DNA of 64,000 nt from Thermomonas sp. S9 (GCF_024704365.1 NZ_JAJDFY010000001.1:2151001-2215000), one strand, 5' to 3'. Positions 21,758 to 33,016 are shown, counted from the stretch's first letter. The notes: a model not told the origin generated them from the sequence alone. A program made the numbers and translations.

Positions 21758-22672
21758 TCATGCCCCGGGCGCCTGCTGCAGCCGTGCCCGCCGCAGCCGC
21801 GGCTGCCACTGGCCCGGCCAGTCGCGGTCGTTGGCCACCTGCGCCTGCGCGCGGCTGGCCTCGAGCCGCGCGAAATCCAGCGTCGCCAGCGCCCAGGCCT
21901 CGGCGTCGCCGGCCTGCGCATCGGCGCCGTCCGCGGTCTGCGCCAGCACGCCGTCGGCCGGCAGCCCTGCGTCCATCGGCGCCAGCAGCGCGGCGCGGCC
22001 GGTGTTCACGTCCAGCGCCGGGCTCCAGTCGGCGCGGCCGGCGGTCACCGCCTGCGCCACGTAGATCCGGTTCTCCAGCGCGCGCGCCAGGCAACCGACC
22101 CGCACGCGCGTCGCGCCGGCCGCGGTATCGGTGCAGCTGGGCACCAGCAAGAGCTGCATGCCGGCCTCGCGCTGGGCGCGCACCGGCAGCGGGAACTCGC
22201 TGTCGTAGCAGACCGCGATCCCCACCCGCACGCCGTCCAGCATCATCACGTGCAGGGCATCGCCAGGCTCGATCACCCGCGCCTGGCGTTCGAAGCCGGT
22301 CAGCTGCAGCTTGTCCTGCCACAGATGCGCGCCGTCGGCGCTGAACAGGTCGCTGCGGTTGCGGTAGCGCCCCGGCGCGACTTCCAGCAGGAAGCTGCCA
22401 GCGACGATGTGCATCTGCAGGCGCTGCGCAAGCCCCGTGAACAGCGCGATCCAGTCGCCGCGCAGCGCCTGCAGCGCGGCCAGCGAGGCGTGCAGGTCGA
22501 CGTGGACCGCCGGCGGGAATACCGCCGCCAGCTCCAGCGCCAGATACTCCGGCAGCACCGCCAGCCGCGCGCCCTGCGCCTGCGCCCCGCCCAGCAGCGC
22601 CTCGATGCGGGCGGCGAAGGTGGCGAAGTCGGCCGGCCTTCCGACCGCGTAGCGGCAGGCCGCGACCTTCAT
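21758..22672 (-). CDS. Carbon-nitrogen hydrolase (nitrilase superfamily)
   Basis: Amidase or nitrilase-like enzyme of 304 residues with the Glu-Lys-Cys triad: Glu in AVLPEYLALE (~45), Lys in LWQDKLQLTGFE (~125), Cys in VGIAVCYDSEFP (~160). Start ATG 22670-22672 (MKVAACRY) overlaps the stop of the upstream GNAT gene as ATGA, so the two genes are coupled. The same pair (GNAT acetyltransferase plus carbon-nitrogen hydrolase) occurs elsewhere, sometimes fused, with unknown substrate. Confidence 0.88.
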   Translation of the reverse strand: MKVAACRYAVGRPADFATFAARIEALLGGAQAQGARLAVLPEYLALELAAVFPPAVHVDLHASLAALQALRGDWIALFTGLAQRLQMHIVAGSFLLEVAPGRYRNRSDLFSADGAHLWQDKLQLTGFERQARVIEPGDALHVMMLDGVRVGIAVCYDSEFPLPVRAQREAGMQLLLVPSCTDTAAGATRVRVGCLARALENRIYVAQAVTAGRADWSPALDVNTGRAALLAPMDAGLPADGVLAQTADGADAQAGDAEAWALATLDFARLEASRAQAQVANDRDWPGQWQPRLRRARLQQAPGA

Positions 22673-23271
22673 GCCGCCTCCAGCGGGCGCAGCCAGAAGG
22701 TCAGCGCATGCCCGATCTCGCCCGTGCCGACCTCGTTCCAATGCAGGTGCATGGTCATGCCCGGCTGGCGCACGTAACCGCGCTTGGCCCAGAACGCCTC
22801 GTTGCCGCGGTGGCCCACTGGCCGGCGCGGATCGTCCGGATCCCGATCGACCGCCGCGAACGCGGTCCAGTCGAACCCGCCGAGCGCGCGCGCATGCGCC
22901 TCGCGCGCGTCGAAGAATGCATGCCCGATGCCGCGCCCGCGGTAGGCCGGCAGCAGCACCGACTCGCCGCAGTAGAACACCCGCGCCACGTCCATTCCGC
23001 GCGCCTGGAACGGTGCCTGGAACGCGGCGCCATCCTCCGCCAGCGGCAGGCCGGTGCTGGCGCCGACCACGCGCTCGCCGTCCACGGCCAGCACCACCAC
23101 GCTGCGCGGACAGTCGGCGTAGGCGCGCAGGTACTCGCGCTCGTAGCCGACGTCGCCGTCGTAAAGATAGGGCCAGTCGCGGAACACCGCGATCCGCAGC
23201 GCGGCGATGACCTCAAGATGCGGCACGATCGCCGCGCCAGTCAGGGTGTGCAGGGTGATCGCTGCAGGCAT
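22669..23271 (-). CDS. GNAT-family N-acetyltransferase
   Basis: 200 residues. The acetyl-CoA-binding motif A is the stretch ESVLLPAYRGRGIGHAFFDA (~104-123), with R/Q-x-x-G-x-G/A in RGRGIG. First gene of a two-gene unit with the carbon-nitrogen hydrolase (4-bp overlap). It diverges from rlmJ with 38 bp between start codons. Substrate unknown. Confidence 0.88.
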   Translation of the reverse strand: MPAAITLHTLTGAAIVPHLEVIAALRIAVFRDWPYLYDGDVGYEREYLRAYADCPRSVVVLAVDGERVVGASTGLPLAEDGAAFQAPFQARGMDVARVFYCGESVLLPAYRGRGIGHAFFDAREAHARALGGFDWTAFAAVDRDPDDPRRPVGHRGNEAFWAKRGYVRQPGMTMHLHWNEVGTGEIGHALTFWLRPLEAA

Positions 23272-23309
23272 CCGCGGATTGTAGCGATGCGCGGTGCGAC
23301 AATGCCGGC

Positions 23310-24167
23310 ATGAACTACCGCCACGCCTTCCACGCCGGCAACCATGCGGACGTGCTCAAGCACGTCGTATTGCTGGCGCTGTGCGATGCCCTGACCGCCA
23401 AGCCGGCGCCCTGCTTCGCGCTGGACACCCACGCCGGGCGCGGCCTGTACAAACTGGACGGCGAGGCCGCGCAGAAGACCGGCGAGGCGCAGGACGGCAT
23501 CGCCCGGCTGCTGGCGAAAGGCCCGCGCGACCCCGCGGTGCAGCGCTACCTGGCGGCGGTGCGCGCCTGCCGCGCCCGGCACGGCGCGCAGGCCTATCCC
23601 GGCTCGCCCTGGCTGCTGGCGCACGCCCTGCGTGCCGACGACCGCCTCGCCGCCTGCGAGCTGCATCCCGAGGAAGCGCACGTGCTGCGCGTGCATTTTG
23701 CCGAGGATTCGCGCATCGCCGTGCACGAACGCGACGGCTACGCGGCGCTCAAGGCGCTGCTGCCGCCGAAGCACGGCGCCACCAAGTTCGCGCGCGGGCT
23801 GGTGCTGATCGACCCGCCGTTCGAAGCGCAGCTGGCCGAGTTCGACGCCGCCCTGGCCGCGCTGGCCGAAGGCCTGGCGCGCTGGCCGCGGGGCATGTTC
23901 GCGCTGTGGTACCCGATCAAGCAGGGCCGCGCGCTGCAGCCATTCCGCCGCGCCGCCGCCAGGCTGCCGGCCAGATCCGCGCTGCTGCTGGAACTGCGGG
24001 TGCGGCCGGACGATTCCCCACTGCGGATGAACGGCAGCGGCCTGCTGCTGCTGAACCCGCCGTGGCAGTTCGACGCCGCGATGCGCCCCGCCCTGGACGC
24101 CCTGCGCCGCGCGCTGGGCGAGCCCGGCGCCAGCACCCAGGTCACCTGGCTGAAACCACCGCCCTGA
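23310..24167 (+). CDS. rlmJ: 23S rRNA (adenine(2030)-N6)-methyltransferase RlmJ
   Basis: Modifies A2030 of 23S rRNA using S-adenosylmethionine. 285 residues beginning MNYRHAFHAGNHADVLKH, a strong family signature. AdoMet site around LDTHAGRGLYKL (~40-52) and catalytic motif IDPPFE (~168). GLLLLNPPW lies near the C-terminus. Frame intact. Confidence 0.95.
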   Translation: MNYRHAFHAGNHADVLKHVVLLALCDALTAKPAPCFALDTHAGRGLYKLDGEAAQKTGEAQDGIARLLAKGPRDPAVQRYLAAVRACRARHGAQAYPGSPWLLAHALRADDRLAACELHPEEAHVLRVHFAEDSRIAVHERDGYAALKALLPPKHGATKFARGLVLIDPPFEAQLAEFDAALAALAEGLARWPRGMFALWYPIKQGRALQPFRRAAARLPARSALLLELRVRPDDSPLRMNGSGLLLLNPPWQFDAAMRPALDALRRALGEPGASTQVTWLKPPP

Positions 24168-24227
24168 GCGCGCGGGCTGCGGGCATGCCAGACTTGTGCA
24201 TTCACATTTCCCCTTCGCAATCCGCCC

Positions 24228-25169
24228 ATGCCTTCCAGTTTCTTCGCCCTGTTCGACGACATCGCCAGCCTGCTGGACGATATCGCCGCGATGACCAAGG
24301 TCGCCGGCGGCAAGACCGCGGGCGTACTGGGCGACGACCTGGCGCTCAACGCGCAGCAGGTGACTGGCCTTCGCGCCGAACGCGAGCTGCCGGTGGTGTG
24401 GGCGGTGGCCAAGGGCTCGCTGGCCAACAAGGCGATCCTGGTGCCGGCGGCGCTGGGCATCGCGGCGCTGGAGGGCTGGCTGGCCACGCGCGGGCTGGGC
24501 ATCCCGCTGATCCTGCCGCTATTGATGCTGGGCGGCGCCTATCTCTGCTACGAAGGCGCCGAGAAACTGGCCCACAAGCTGCTGCACGGGGGCGAAGACG
24601 CGCGTCACCACGACGCCCTCATGCACGCGGTCGCGGATACCACCGTAGACCTGGTGGCCCTCGAGCGCGACAAGATCCGCGGCGCCATCCGCACCGATTT
24701 CGTGCTCTCGGCCGAGATCATCGTGATCGCGCTCGGCACGGTTGCCGGCAAGCCGTTGAGCGTGCAGATCGGCGTCCTGGTGGCGATCGCGCTGGTGATG
24801 ACGGTGGGCGTGTATGGACTCGTAGGCGCGATCGTCAAGCTCGACGACGTGGGCCTGCACCTGATCCGGCCCGGCGGCGGGCGGGCGCGCGCGGTACTGG
24901 GCCGCGGCATCCTCGCGTTCGCCCCGCGCCTGCTCAAAGCCCTGTCGGTGGCTGGCACCGCGGCGATGTTCCTGGTCGGCGGCGGCATCCTGGTACACGG
25001 CATCGGCCCGCTGCACCATGCCCTGCAGGGCCTGGCGACGGTGCCGCCGGGCTGGCTGTGGACGTCCCTGGCCAATGCCGCCTTCGGGGTGGTGGCCGGC
25101 GCGGTGGTGCTGGCGGCGGCGACGCTGCTGGCCCGCCTGCGCGGCCCGCGCGCCCCGGCCGGTGCCTGA
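24228..25169 (+). CDS. DUF808 (YedI-like) inner-membrane protein
   Basis: 313 residues starting PSSFFALFDDIASLLDDIAAM, typical of the DUF808 family. After a soluble N-terminus (~1-65) there are several hydrophobic segments (e.g. ~70-110, ~165-205, ~240-305). No enzymatic motif seen; function of the family is unknown. Confidence 0.85.
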   Translation: MPSSFFALFDDIASLLDDIAAMTKVAGGKTAGVLGDDLALNAQQVTGLRAERELPVVWAVAKGSLANKAILVPAALGIAALEGWLATRGLGIPLILPLLMLGGAYLCYEGAEKLAHKLLHGGEDARHHDALMHAVADTTVDLVALERDKIRGAIRTDFVLSAEIIVIALGTVAGKPLSVQIGVLVAIALVMTVGVYGLVGAIVKLDDVGLHLIRPGGGRARAVLGRGILAFAPRLLKALSVAGTAAMFLVGGGILVHGIGPLHHALQGLATVPPGWLWTSLANAAFGVVAGAVVLAAATLLARLRGPRAPAGA

Positions 25170-25227
25170 CCCGCCGCGCAGACACGCGCCGTTCATTTTT
25201 TAACCCCCTGCACGCGATGATGCCGCC

Positions 25228-25826
25228 ATGGCCCGCCGCAACCGCATGCCCCCCTGGCACGAACATGTCCGTCTCCAGAATGGACGCGAGCTGCTGATCC
25301 GCCCGATCCGGCCGGAGGATGCCGGCCCGATGCAGGCCGCCTTCACCCTGCTGGAACCGGACGAGATCCGCCAGCGCTTCCTGCATCCGATGAAGGAGCT
25401 GAGCAGCACGCAGGCCGAGCAGCTCACCCGGCCCGACCCGCGCCGCGACTTCGCGCTGGTGGCCGCCGAGCCGCTGCCGCCGGGCGAGGCGCTGGTGGGC
25501 GCGGTGGCGCGTATCTCCATCCACGACGACGGCAAGGACGCGGAGTTCGCGATCCTGGTCAGCCACTACATCAACGGCATGGGCCTGGGCCGCCACCTGA
25601 TGCGGCGGCTGGTGCGCTGGGCCAAGGGCCGCAAGGTGCAGCGGGTGTACGGCCACGTGCTGGAGAGCAACCTGCCGATGCAGGCGCTGGCGGCCTCGCT
25701 GGGCTTCCGCCGCGAAGCCACCCCGGAGGCCGGGCTGGTGCGGGTGGTGCTGGACCTGCCGCCGCCCAAGCCCAAGGCCCGCCGGTGCCGTCGATGCCGC
25801 AGGCCGCGAACGGCGCCAAGGCCTGA
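25228..25826 (+). CDS. GNAT-family acetyltransferase (apparent frameshift near the C-terminus)
   Basis: Starts MARRNRMPPWHEHVRLQNG; acetyl-CoA motif region HYINGMGLGRHLMRRLVRWA (~113-132). Similar single-domain proteins resemble the C-terminal GNAT domain of Pat-type protein acetyltransferases. At ~25783 a C seems missing in CGC(C)CGG; with it the protein ends after SMPQAANGAKA at the TGA 25824-25826 (199 residues). As given, the frame runs without a stop into mfd, which I take as an artefact. Confidence 0.8.
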
Positions 25827-25974
25827 CCACCGCAGGCTGCACGCGCCGGCAACGGCGCAGCCGATACAAGCAGCCGATACAATCGGCCGCACAACCCGTT
25901 CTTCCTCCGAAGCGCTGGCGCATCGCGTCCGGCGCGTTCGTTTTTTTCGACAGCGTTCCCGACTGCATCCTGAA

Positions 25975-28900
25975 ATGACGTCCCGCATGGCCGATTTCCC
26001 CCTGTCCATTCCGGTTCCCCTGCCCCGCCCCGGCCAGCTGCGCGCCTGGTGGCGCGCGCCGGCCAGCGGCACCGCGCTGGCGTTGGCCGCGCTGGCGGCG
26101 GCTCGCCAGCATCCCGGCCCGCTGCTGCTGGTGGCGCGCGACAACCACACCGCGCACCAGCTGGAAGCCGACCTGCGCGCCCTGACCGGCGGCGACCCGG
26201 CGTTGCCGGTGCTGGGCTTCCCGGACTGGGAAACCCTGCCCTACGACCGCTTCAGCCCGCACCCGGACATCACCAGCCAGCGCCTGGCCACGCTGGCGCG
26301 CCTGCCCACGCTGACGCGCGGAATGGTCGTGGTGCCGGCCGCAACCCTGATGCAGCGGCTGGCGCCGCGCAGCCACGTGCTGGGCAACCGCTTCAGCGTC
26401 CGCACCGGCCAGCGGCTGGACTTGGACGCCGAGAAGCGCCGGCTGGAATCGGCCGGCTACCGCAACGTGCCGCAGGTGTTCGACCCCGGTGATTTCGCCG
26501 TGCGCGGCGGCCTGCTGGACGTGTACCCGATGGGCGCGGAGGCACCGTTCCGGGTGGAGCTGCTGGACGACGAGATCGACAGCATCCGCGCCTTCGACCC
26601 GGAATCGCAGCGCTCGCTGGAGCGCATCGCCGCCATTGAGCTGCTGCCCGGCCGCGAGGTGCCGATGGACGCGGCGCACGTGCAGCAGGCGCTGGACGCG
26701 CTGCGCGAGCGTTTCGACATCGACACCCGGCGCAGCGCACTGGTGCAGGACCTGAAGGCGGGGTTGGCCCCGGCCGGCATCGAGTACTACCTGCCGCTGT
26801 TTTTCGAGGCGCGCGACGGCGACGCCAGCACCGAGACACTGTTCGACTACCTGTCCGGCGCCACCCTGCCCCTGCTTTGCGACGGCGCGCTGGATGCCGC
26901 CGAGCAGGCGTGGACGCAGGTGGGGCTGCGCTACGAGCAGCTGCGCCACGACATCGAACGGCCGCTGCTGCCACCGGACGCGCTGTGGCTGCCGCCCGAC
27001 GCGCTGCGCGAGCGGCTGAACCGCAGCGCGCGCATCGAAGTCTGCGGCGATGCGCATCCGCGCCACGGCGAGGCGCACGTGCTGCCGGTACAGCCGGCCC
27101 CGGCGCTGCCGGTGGCGGCGAAGGAGCAGCCCGCAGGACAGGCCCTGCGCGACTTTCTGGCGCACTATCCGGGCCGCGTGCTGGTGGCCGCGGATTCGCC
27201 GGGCCGGCGCGAGGCGCTGCTGGAAGTGCTGCAGGCGGCGACACTCACACCGGCAGTGCTGGACGGCTGGCCCGCGTTCGCCGGCGGCAACGCGCGGTTC
27301 GGCATCGCAGTGGCACCGTTCGACGACGGCTTTGCGCTCGATGACCCGACGCTGTGCGTCCTGACCGAACGCCAGCTGTTCCCGGAACGCGCCGCCCAGC
27401 CGCGCCGCCGCAAGCGGGCCGGACGCGAGCCGGAAGCGATCATCCGCGACCTCGGCGAGCTGACCCTGGGCGCGCCGATCGTCCATGAAGACCACGGCGT
27501 GGGCCGCTACCGCGGGCTGGTGGCGATGGACGTGGGCGGCATGCCCGGCGAGTTCCTGGACATCGAATACGCCAAGGGCGACCGCCTGTATGTGCCGGTG
27601 GCGCAGCTGGACCGCATCAGCCGCTACTCCGGCGCCAACCCCGACACCGCGCCGCTGCACAACCTGGGCGGCGAGCAGTGGACGAAGGCGAAGAAGAAGG
27701 CAGCGGAGAAAGTCCGCGACGTGGCCGCCGAACTGCTGGAGATCCAGGCCAAGCGCCAGGCGCGACAGGGGCTGGCGATCCAGATCGACCGGGCGATGTA
27801 CGAACCCTTTGCCGCCAGCTTCCCGTTCGAGGAAACCCCGGACCAGCTGGCCGCCATCGAAGCCGTGCTGCGCGACCTGCAATCCAGCCTGCCGATGGAC
27901 CGCGTGGTCTGCGGCGACGTCGGCTTCGGCAAGACCGAGGTGGCGGTGCGCGCCGCGTTTGCCACCGCCAGCGCCGGCAAGCAGGTGGCGGTGCTGGTAC
28001 CCACCACGCTGTTGGCCGAGCAGCACTACCGCAACTTCCGCGACCGCTTCGCCGACTGGCCGCTGCGGGTGGAGGTGCTGTCGCGCTTCAAGTCGAAGAA
28101 GGAGATCGAGGCGGAGCTGGGCAAGCTGGCCGAAGGCAAGCTGGACGTGATCGTGGGCACCCACCGCCTGCTGCAGCCGGACGTGAAGTTCGCCGACCTG
28201 GGCCTGGTGATCGTGGACGAGGAGCAGCGCTTCGGCGTGCGCCAGAAAGAGGCGCTGAAGAAGCTGCGCGCCAACGTGCACCTGCTGACGCTGACCGCTA
28301 CGCCGATCCCGCGCACGCTGAACATGGCGATGAGCGGCCTGCGCGATCTGTCCATCATCGCCACCCCGCCGGCCAACCGGCTGGCGGTGCAGACCTTCGT
28401 GCACGCCTGGGACGAGGCGCTGCTGCGCGAGGCGTTCGCACGCGAGCTGGGCCGCGGCGGCCAGGTGTACTTCCTGCACAACGACGTGGAGAGCATCGGG
28501 CGCATGCACGACCAGCTGCAGGCGCTGGTGCCGGAGGCGCGCATCGGCGTCGCCCACGGCCAGATGCCGGAGCGCGAACTGGAACGGGTGATGCTGGATT
28601 TCCACAAGCAGCGCTTCAACGTGCTGCTATGCACCACCATCATCGAATCCGGGATCGACATCCCCAACGCCAACACCATCATCATCCACCGCGCCGACAA
28701 GTTCGGCCTGGCCCAGCTGCACCAGCTGCGCGGGCGCGTGGGCCGCAGCCACCACCGCGCCTACGCCTACCTGCTGATCCCCGACCGCCGCAGCATCACC
28801 GAGGATGCGCGCAAGCGGCTGGACGCGATCAGCGCGATGGACGAGCTGGGCGCCGGCTTCACCCTGGCCACCCACGATCTGGAAATCCGCGGCGCGGGCG

Positions 28901-29473
28901 AACTGCTGGGCGAGGGCCAGAGCGGGCAGATGGCCGAGGTCGGCTTCAGCCTGTACACCGAGCTGCTGGAGCGCGCGGTGCGCAGCATCAGGCAGGGCAA
29001 GCTGCCGGATGTGGACGACGTGGACCGCCACGGTGCCGAGGTCGATCTGCACATCCCCGCCCTGATCCCGGACGACTACCTGCCCGACCCGCACACCCGC
29101 CTGACCCTGTACAAGCGCATCAGCGCCGCGCGCGACGAAGCCGCGCTGCGCGAGCTGCAGGTGGAGATGATCGACCGCTTCGGCCTGCTGCCTGACCCCG
29201 CCAGGCACCTGTTCGCGGTGGCCGAGCTGAAGCTGGCCGCGACCCGGCTGGGCATTCGCAAGCTCGACCTCGGCGCCAGCGGCGGCCGCCTGCAGTTCGT
29301 GGAGAAGCCCAACGTCGACCCGATGGCGGTGATCCGCCTGATCCAGGGCCAGCTCAAAGCACTACCGCATGGACGGCCCCGACAAGCTGCGCATCACCCT
29401 CGACCTGGCGGAGCCGGCAGTCCGCCTGCACACCGCACGCGGCTTGCTGACCGCGCTGCATCCGGGTCAGTAG
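25975..29473 (+). CDS. mfd: Transcription-repair coupling factor Mfd (apparent frameshift near the C-terminus)
   Basis: Large SF2 translocase that removes stalled RNA polymerase and recruits UvrA. Order: UvrB-like N-terminal domains (~1-330), RNA-polymerase-interaction domain with PIVHEDHGVGRYRGL (~500), helicase core with Walker A GDVGFGKTEV (~645) and DEEQRFG (~745), TRG motif region, and C-terminal UvrA-masking domain. The frame breaks at ~29353 (one extra base; LIQGQ should continue with KHYRMDGPDKLRITL). Corrected length is 1165 residues, ending at TAG 29471-29473. Start ATG 25975; ATG 25987 is an alternative. Confidence 0.94.
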
Positions 29474-29474
29474 C

Positions 29475-29665
29475 CGCTCGTGGTGAGCCCCCGCTCGCTC
29501 GTGGTGAGCCTGTCGAACCACGGACGGGCGGGCTTGCCCCGTTCATCCTTCGACAGGCTCAGGACGAACGGGGGAAAGTTCCGCATTCGTCGTGAGCCAC
29601 CATCCCGTTTGTGGCAAGCCCCATCCCCGTTCGTGGTGAGCCTGTCGAACCACGGACGGAACGCG
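29475..29665. repeat. REP-like palindromic repeat cluster
   Basis: Several copies of CGTGGTGAGCCTGTCGAACCACG, itself an imperfect hairpin, at ~29500-29524 and ~29635-29657, partial copies near 29480 and 29620, and an inverted variant CCTTCGACAGGCTCAGGACG at ~29549-29568. Extragenic repeats with this core are widespread in Xanthomonadaceae and other high-GC proteobacteria. They fill the gap between mfd and the endonuclease V gene. Confidence 0.75.
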
Positions 29666-29709
29666 GCGTCCGTGCCCCTCCGCCATCGCCCCACCCCTAC
29701 AATCCACGC

Positions 29710-30390
29710 ATGAACACCCCCGTGCCCGACTGGACCGGCGACACCACCGCGCTGCGCGCGCAGCAGGAGGCGCTGGCGCGCCAGGTGCGGCTGCGCGATG
29801 ACTTCCACAAACCGCTGCGCACCGTGGCCGGGTTCGACGTCGGCTTCGAGGACGACGGCGCCACCACCCGCGCCGCCGCGGTACTGCTGGACGCCAGCAC
29901 GCTCACCGTGCTCGACCGCCAGGTCGCGCGCCTGCCCACGCGCATGCCCTACGTGCCCGGCCTGCTGAGTTTCCGCGAACTGCCGGCGCTGCTGGCCGCG
30001 CTGGCGCAGTTGCCGCAGGCGCCAGACCTGGCCTTCATCGACGGCCAGGGCATCGCCCATCCGCGCCGGCTGGGCGTGGCCGCGCATTTCGGCGTCCTCA
30101 GCGGCCTGCCCAGCATCGGCGTGGCCAAATCGGTGCTGGTGGGCGAATCCCGCATGGCCCTGCACGACATGCGCGGCGCGTTCACCCCGCTGCGCGATGG
30201 CCGTGAGCAAATCGGCTGGCTGCTGCGCAGCAAACCCGGCTGCCTGCCGCTGGTGGTCTCGCCGGGCCATCGGGTGGCGATGGCGTCGGCGCCGGAACTG
30301 GTGATGCGCTTCACCACCACGTATCGCCTGCCCGAGCCCACCCGGCTGGCCGATCGCCTGGCCTCGCGCCGCGACGAGACCCGCCTCTGA
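29710..30390 (+). CDS. nfi: Endonuclease V (deoxyinosine 3' endonuclease)
   Basis: Repair nuclease cutting near deaminated adenine in DNA. 226 residues from ATG 29710. Family motifs: [11 protein letters not shown] with the first catalytic Asp (~43), [18 protein letters not shown] (~85-102), [20 protein letters not shown] with the second Asp (~112), and [10 protein letters not shown] (~137). It lies in a DNA-repair neighbourhood with mfd upstream. Confidence 0.93.
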   Translation: MNTPVPDWTGDTTALRAQQEALARQVRLRDDFHKPLRTVAGFDVGFEDDGATTRAAAVLLDASTLTVLDRQVARLPTRMPYVPGLLSFRELPALLAALAQLPQAPDLAFIDGQGIAHPRRLGVAAHFGVLSGLPSIGVAKSVLVGESRMALHDMRGAFTPLRDGREQIGWLLRSKPGCLPLVVSPGHRVAMASAPELVMRFTTTYRLPEPTRLADRLASRRDETRL

Positions 30391-30465
30391 CATACCTGCA
30401 CCGCGGCATCGCCAAGCGTGCTATACCGTCCCCAGCCCTTCCCGCCGCATCATCAGGAAGCCGCC

Positions 30466-30915
30466 ATGCGCCCGCTTTCGCTCCTGCTTCCGCTGGCCCT
30501 GCTGGCCGGCTGTGCCGCCACCCCGGCCGCATCCTCCCATCCCGAGGCGCCCATGCCCCCGCCGACCGCACCCACCCCGCCCGCGCCCCCGCCGGCCCCG
30601 GCCGCTCGCACCCTCGTCCTCGGCATCGGCGAAGCGGCCACGCTGGCGGACGGCAGCCGCCTCACCTACCTGCGCCTGGTCAACGACTCGCGCTGCCCGC
30701 CCGGGGTGCAGTGCATCTGGGCCGGCGATGCCGAAATCGCGCTGCGCTGGCAGCCGGCGCGCGGCCCCGCGCAGGACGCCAGCCTGCACACCAACCCGCT
30801 GCCGAACCGTGGGGCCAGCACGGTCATCTTCGGCCCCTGGCAGGTCCGCCTGGACGCACTGGAACGCGGCATCGCGCCGAACGCCACCCTGCAGGTCACC
30901 GCCGCCGGCGGCTGA
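30466..30915 (+). CDS. Putative lipoprotein with a conserved CxxxxxCIWAG motif
   Basis: 149 residues. Signal peptide II: hydrophobic core then LLAGC at 13-17, so Cys17 is the likely lipidated residue. A Pro/Ala-rich linker (~20-50) is followed by a small domain with SRCPPGVQCIWAGDAEIAL, a motif seen in uncharacterised exported proteins. Purine-rich AGGAAG precedes ATG 30466. It ends 5 bp before the convergent intI stop. Function unknown. Confidence 0.75.
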   Translation: MRPLSLLLPLALLAGCAATPAASSHPEAPMPPPTAPTPPAPPPAPAARTLVLGIGEAATLADGSRLTYLRLVNDSRCPPGVQCIWAGDAEIALRWQPARGPAQDASLHTNPLPNRGASTVIFGPWQVRLDALERGIAPNATLQVTAAGG

Positions 30916-30920
30916 AGCGG

Positions 30921-31930
<1,010 letters not shown>

Positions 31931-32024
31931 CGCAGGGCCTCCTGTGTGCCAAACACCCTCAATGATCCCGGCCTGGGCGCAGCGCACCATCGGCAAGTGC
32001 AGCGTTTCGTGGTAGGAGTCTTGC

Positions 32025-32052
32025 TTGACAGCCCCTCAGAGGCTGGGACGAT
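32025..32052 (+). promoter_or_regulatory. Candidate cassette promoter Pc
   Basis: Perfect -35 TTGACA (32025-32030), 16-bp spacer, weak -10 GACGAT (32047-32052), upstream of the first cassette and pointing into the array. The -10 is poor, so this is tentative. Confidence 0.35.
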
Positions 32053-32091
32053 CCGTGCTACACCCCAGCTTGGGGTCTACTAGTAGTTAGG
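32031..32091 (+). other. Probable attI recombination site
   Basis: Region between the divergent intI gene and the first cassette. It ends in the core GTTAGGT (32086-32092), matching GTTRRRY at which cassettes join, and contains two short inverted repeats (CAGCCCCTCAGAGGCTG and ACCCCAGCTTGGGGT) where accessory integrase contacts might lie. Outer limits are not determined. Confidence 0.6.
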
Positions 32092-32096
32092 TCTCT

Positions 32097-32531
32097 ATGA
32101 GAACTTTGTCGAATCTCAATGGATGGCAAAGGATCGGAGTTATCCTAGTTGCTGCGTGGATCGTTCTTGTCCTCACATTTGTCGCTCGTGAGAAACAAGA
32201 AATCCCGTATCTCCCATTCGAAATAGTTAACATCAAGATTCTCCCACCAAAGAATCAACCAAAGCCGCTGGCAACACCCACGAACCAGCTACGGCACAAA
32301 GAACAAAGCAATAATCTAGCCAAGAATCCATTCAGCGCTTCGGCGCTAGGCGAAACGTCGGACTCAACTGATGGGATTGAGGACTTCTTACCGAGGCGTG
32401 TTTCTTCAATCAATTGGCTTGAGCTCGCTGCTTGTATCATTCTCCCTCCGCTCGCTGCATGGCTTTTGATTCGCATGTTGCTAGTAGTGTTCAAATGGGT
32501 CGCTCGCGGGTTCTCCCGGAGAGAGACCTAA
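32097..32531 (+). CDS. Cassette 1: hypothetical membrane protein
   Basis: 144 residues. Membrane segment ~10-28 (IGVILVAAWIVLVLTFV) and a second ~111-133 (LAACIILPPLAAWLLI), joined by a polar loop rich in Asn, Lys and Pro; N- and C-termini carry basic residues. No family recognised. First position after attI, so it is the cassette most likely to be expressed from Pc. Its TAA stop overlaps the attC left core. Confidence 0.7.
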   Translation: MRTLSNLNGWQRIGVILVAAWIVLVLTFVAREKQEIPYLPFEIVNIKILPPKNQPKPLATPTNQLRHKEQSNNLAKNPFSASALGETSDSTDGIEDFLPRRVSSINWLELAACIILPPLAAWLLIRMLLVVFKWVARGFSRRET

Positions 32532-32585
32532 CAATTCATTCAAGCCGACGCCGCTTCGCGGCACGGCTTAACTCAGGTGTTAGCC
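32526..32585 (+). repeat. attC site 1
   Basis: 60 bp: left core ACCTAAC, stem AAGCCG-ACGCCGC-TTC-GCGGC-CGGCTT, right core GTTAGCC. This is the common type of the array. Confidence 0.93.
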
Positions 32586-32599
32586 CGCACACAAGCGCT

Positions 32600-33016
32600 A
32601 TGGTGATCGTGCACAAGTCCAAGACTGATCTGTGGCTTCTCGCGGTCCTCATCGCCGCGATGGGCGCTTCCGCCTTCGCAAGCGCGATGGTTCTCCTCGC
32701 TAGTCCTCCAAGTACTTGGTGGCTGCTTGTGATTACCTTGGGCATCGGCGTTGGTCTGCCTCTGTGGCTTCTCCTGGCCACTGACTACACCTTGGCATCT
32801 GGCCAGCTTCTAGTCCGGAGCGGCCCGTTCCGGTGGCAAATCCCGGTCGCCTCTATCAGGTCCATCACCCCCACCAGGAACCCGCTTTCTAGCCCAGCCT
32901 TGTCGCTGGATCGGTTGCGGATCGAGTATGGTCACGGTGCCTTCATCATGGTGTCCCCTCGTGACAAGGATCGGTTTCTCCGTGATATTTCGTCCATGCA
33001 GTCAGGTGCGGGCTAA
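32600..33016 (+). CDS. Cassette 2: PH-domain membrane protein (bPH_4/DUF1200-like)
   Basis: 138 residues. Two membrane segments (~12-32, ~38-60), then a bacterial PH-like domain: TDYTLASGQLLVRSGPFRW, IPVASIRSITPTRNPLSSPA, LSLDRLRIEYG, MVSPRDKDRFLRDI. The pattern of GPFRWxIPxxxIxSIxPTxNPLSSPAxSxDRLxIxY is characteristic of this family, whose role is unknown. The stop codon TAA is part of the attC core. Confidence 0.8.
   Translation: MVIVHKSKTDLWLLAVLIAAMGASAFASAMVLLASPPSTWWLLVITLGIGVGLPLWLLLATDYTLASGQLLVRSGPFRWQIPVASIRSITPTRNPLSSPALSLDRLRIEYGHGAFIMVSPRDKDRFLRDISSMQSGAG

Noticed and set aside
25228..29595. Apparent GNAT-Mfd fusion of 1455 codons
   Set aside because: The joining segment is low-complexity Arg/Pro text. 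One missing C restores a GNAT stop at 25824-25826, and mfd has its own ATG.
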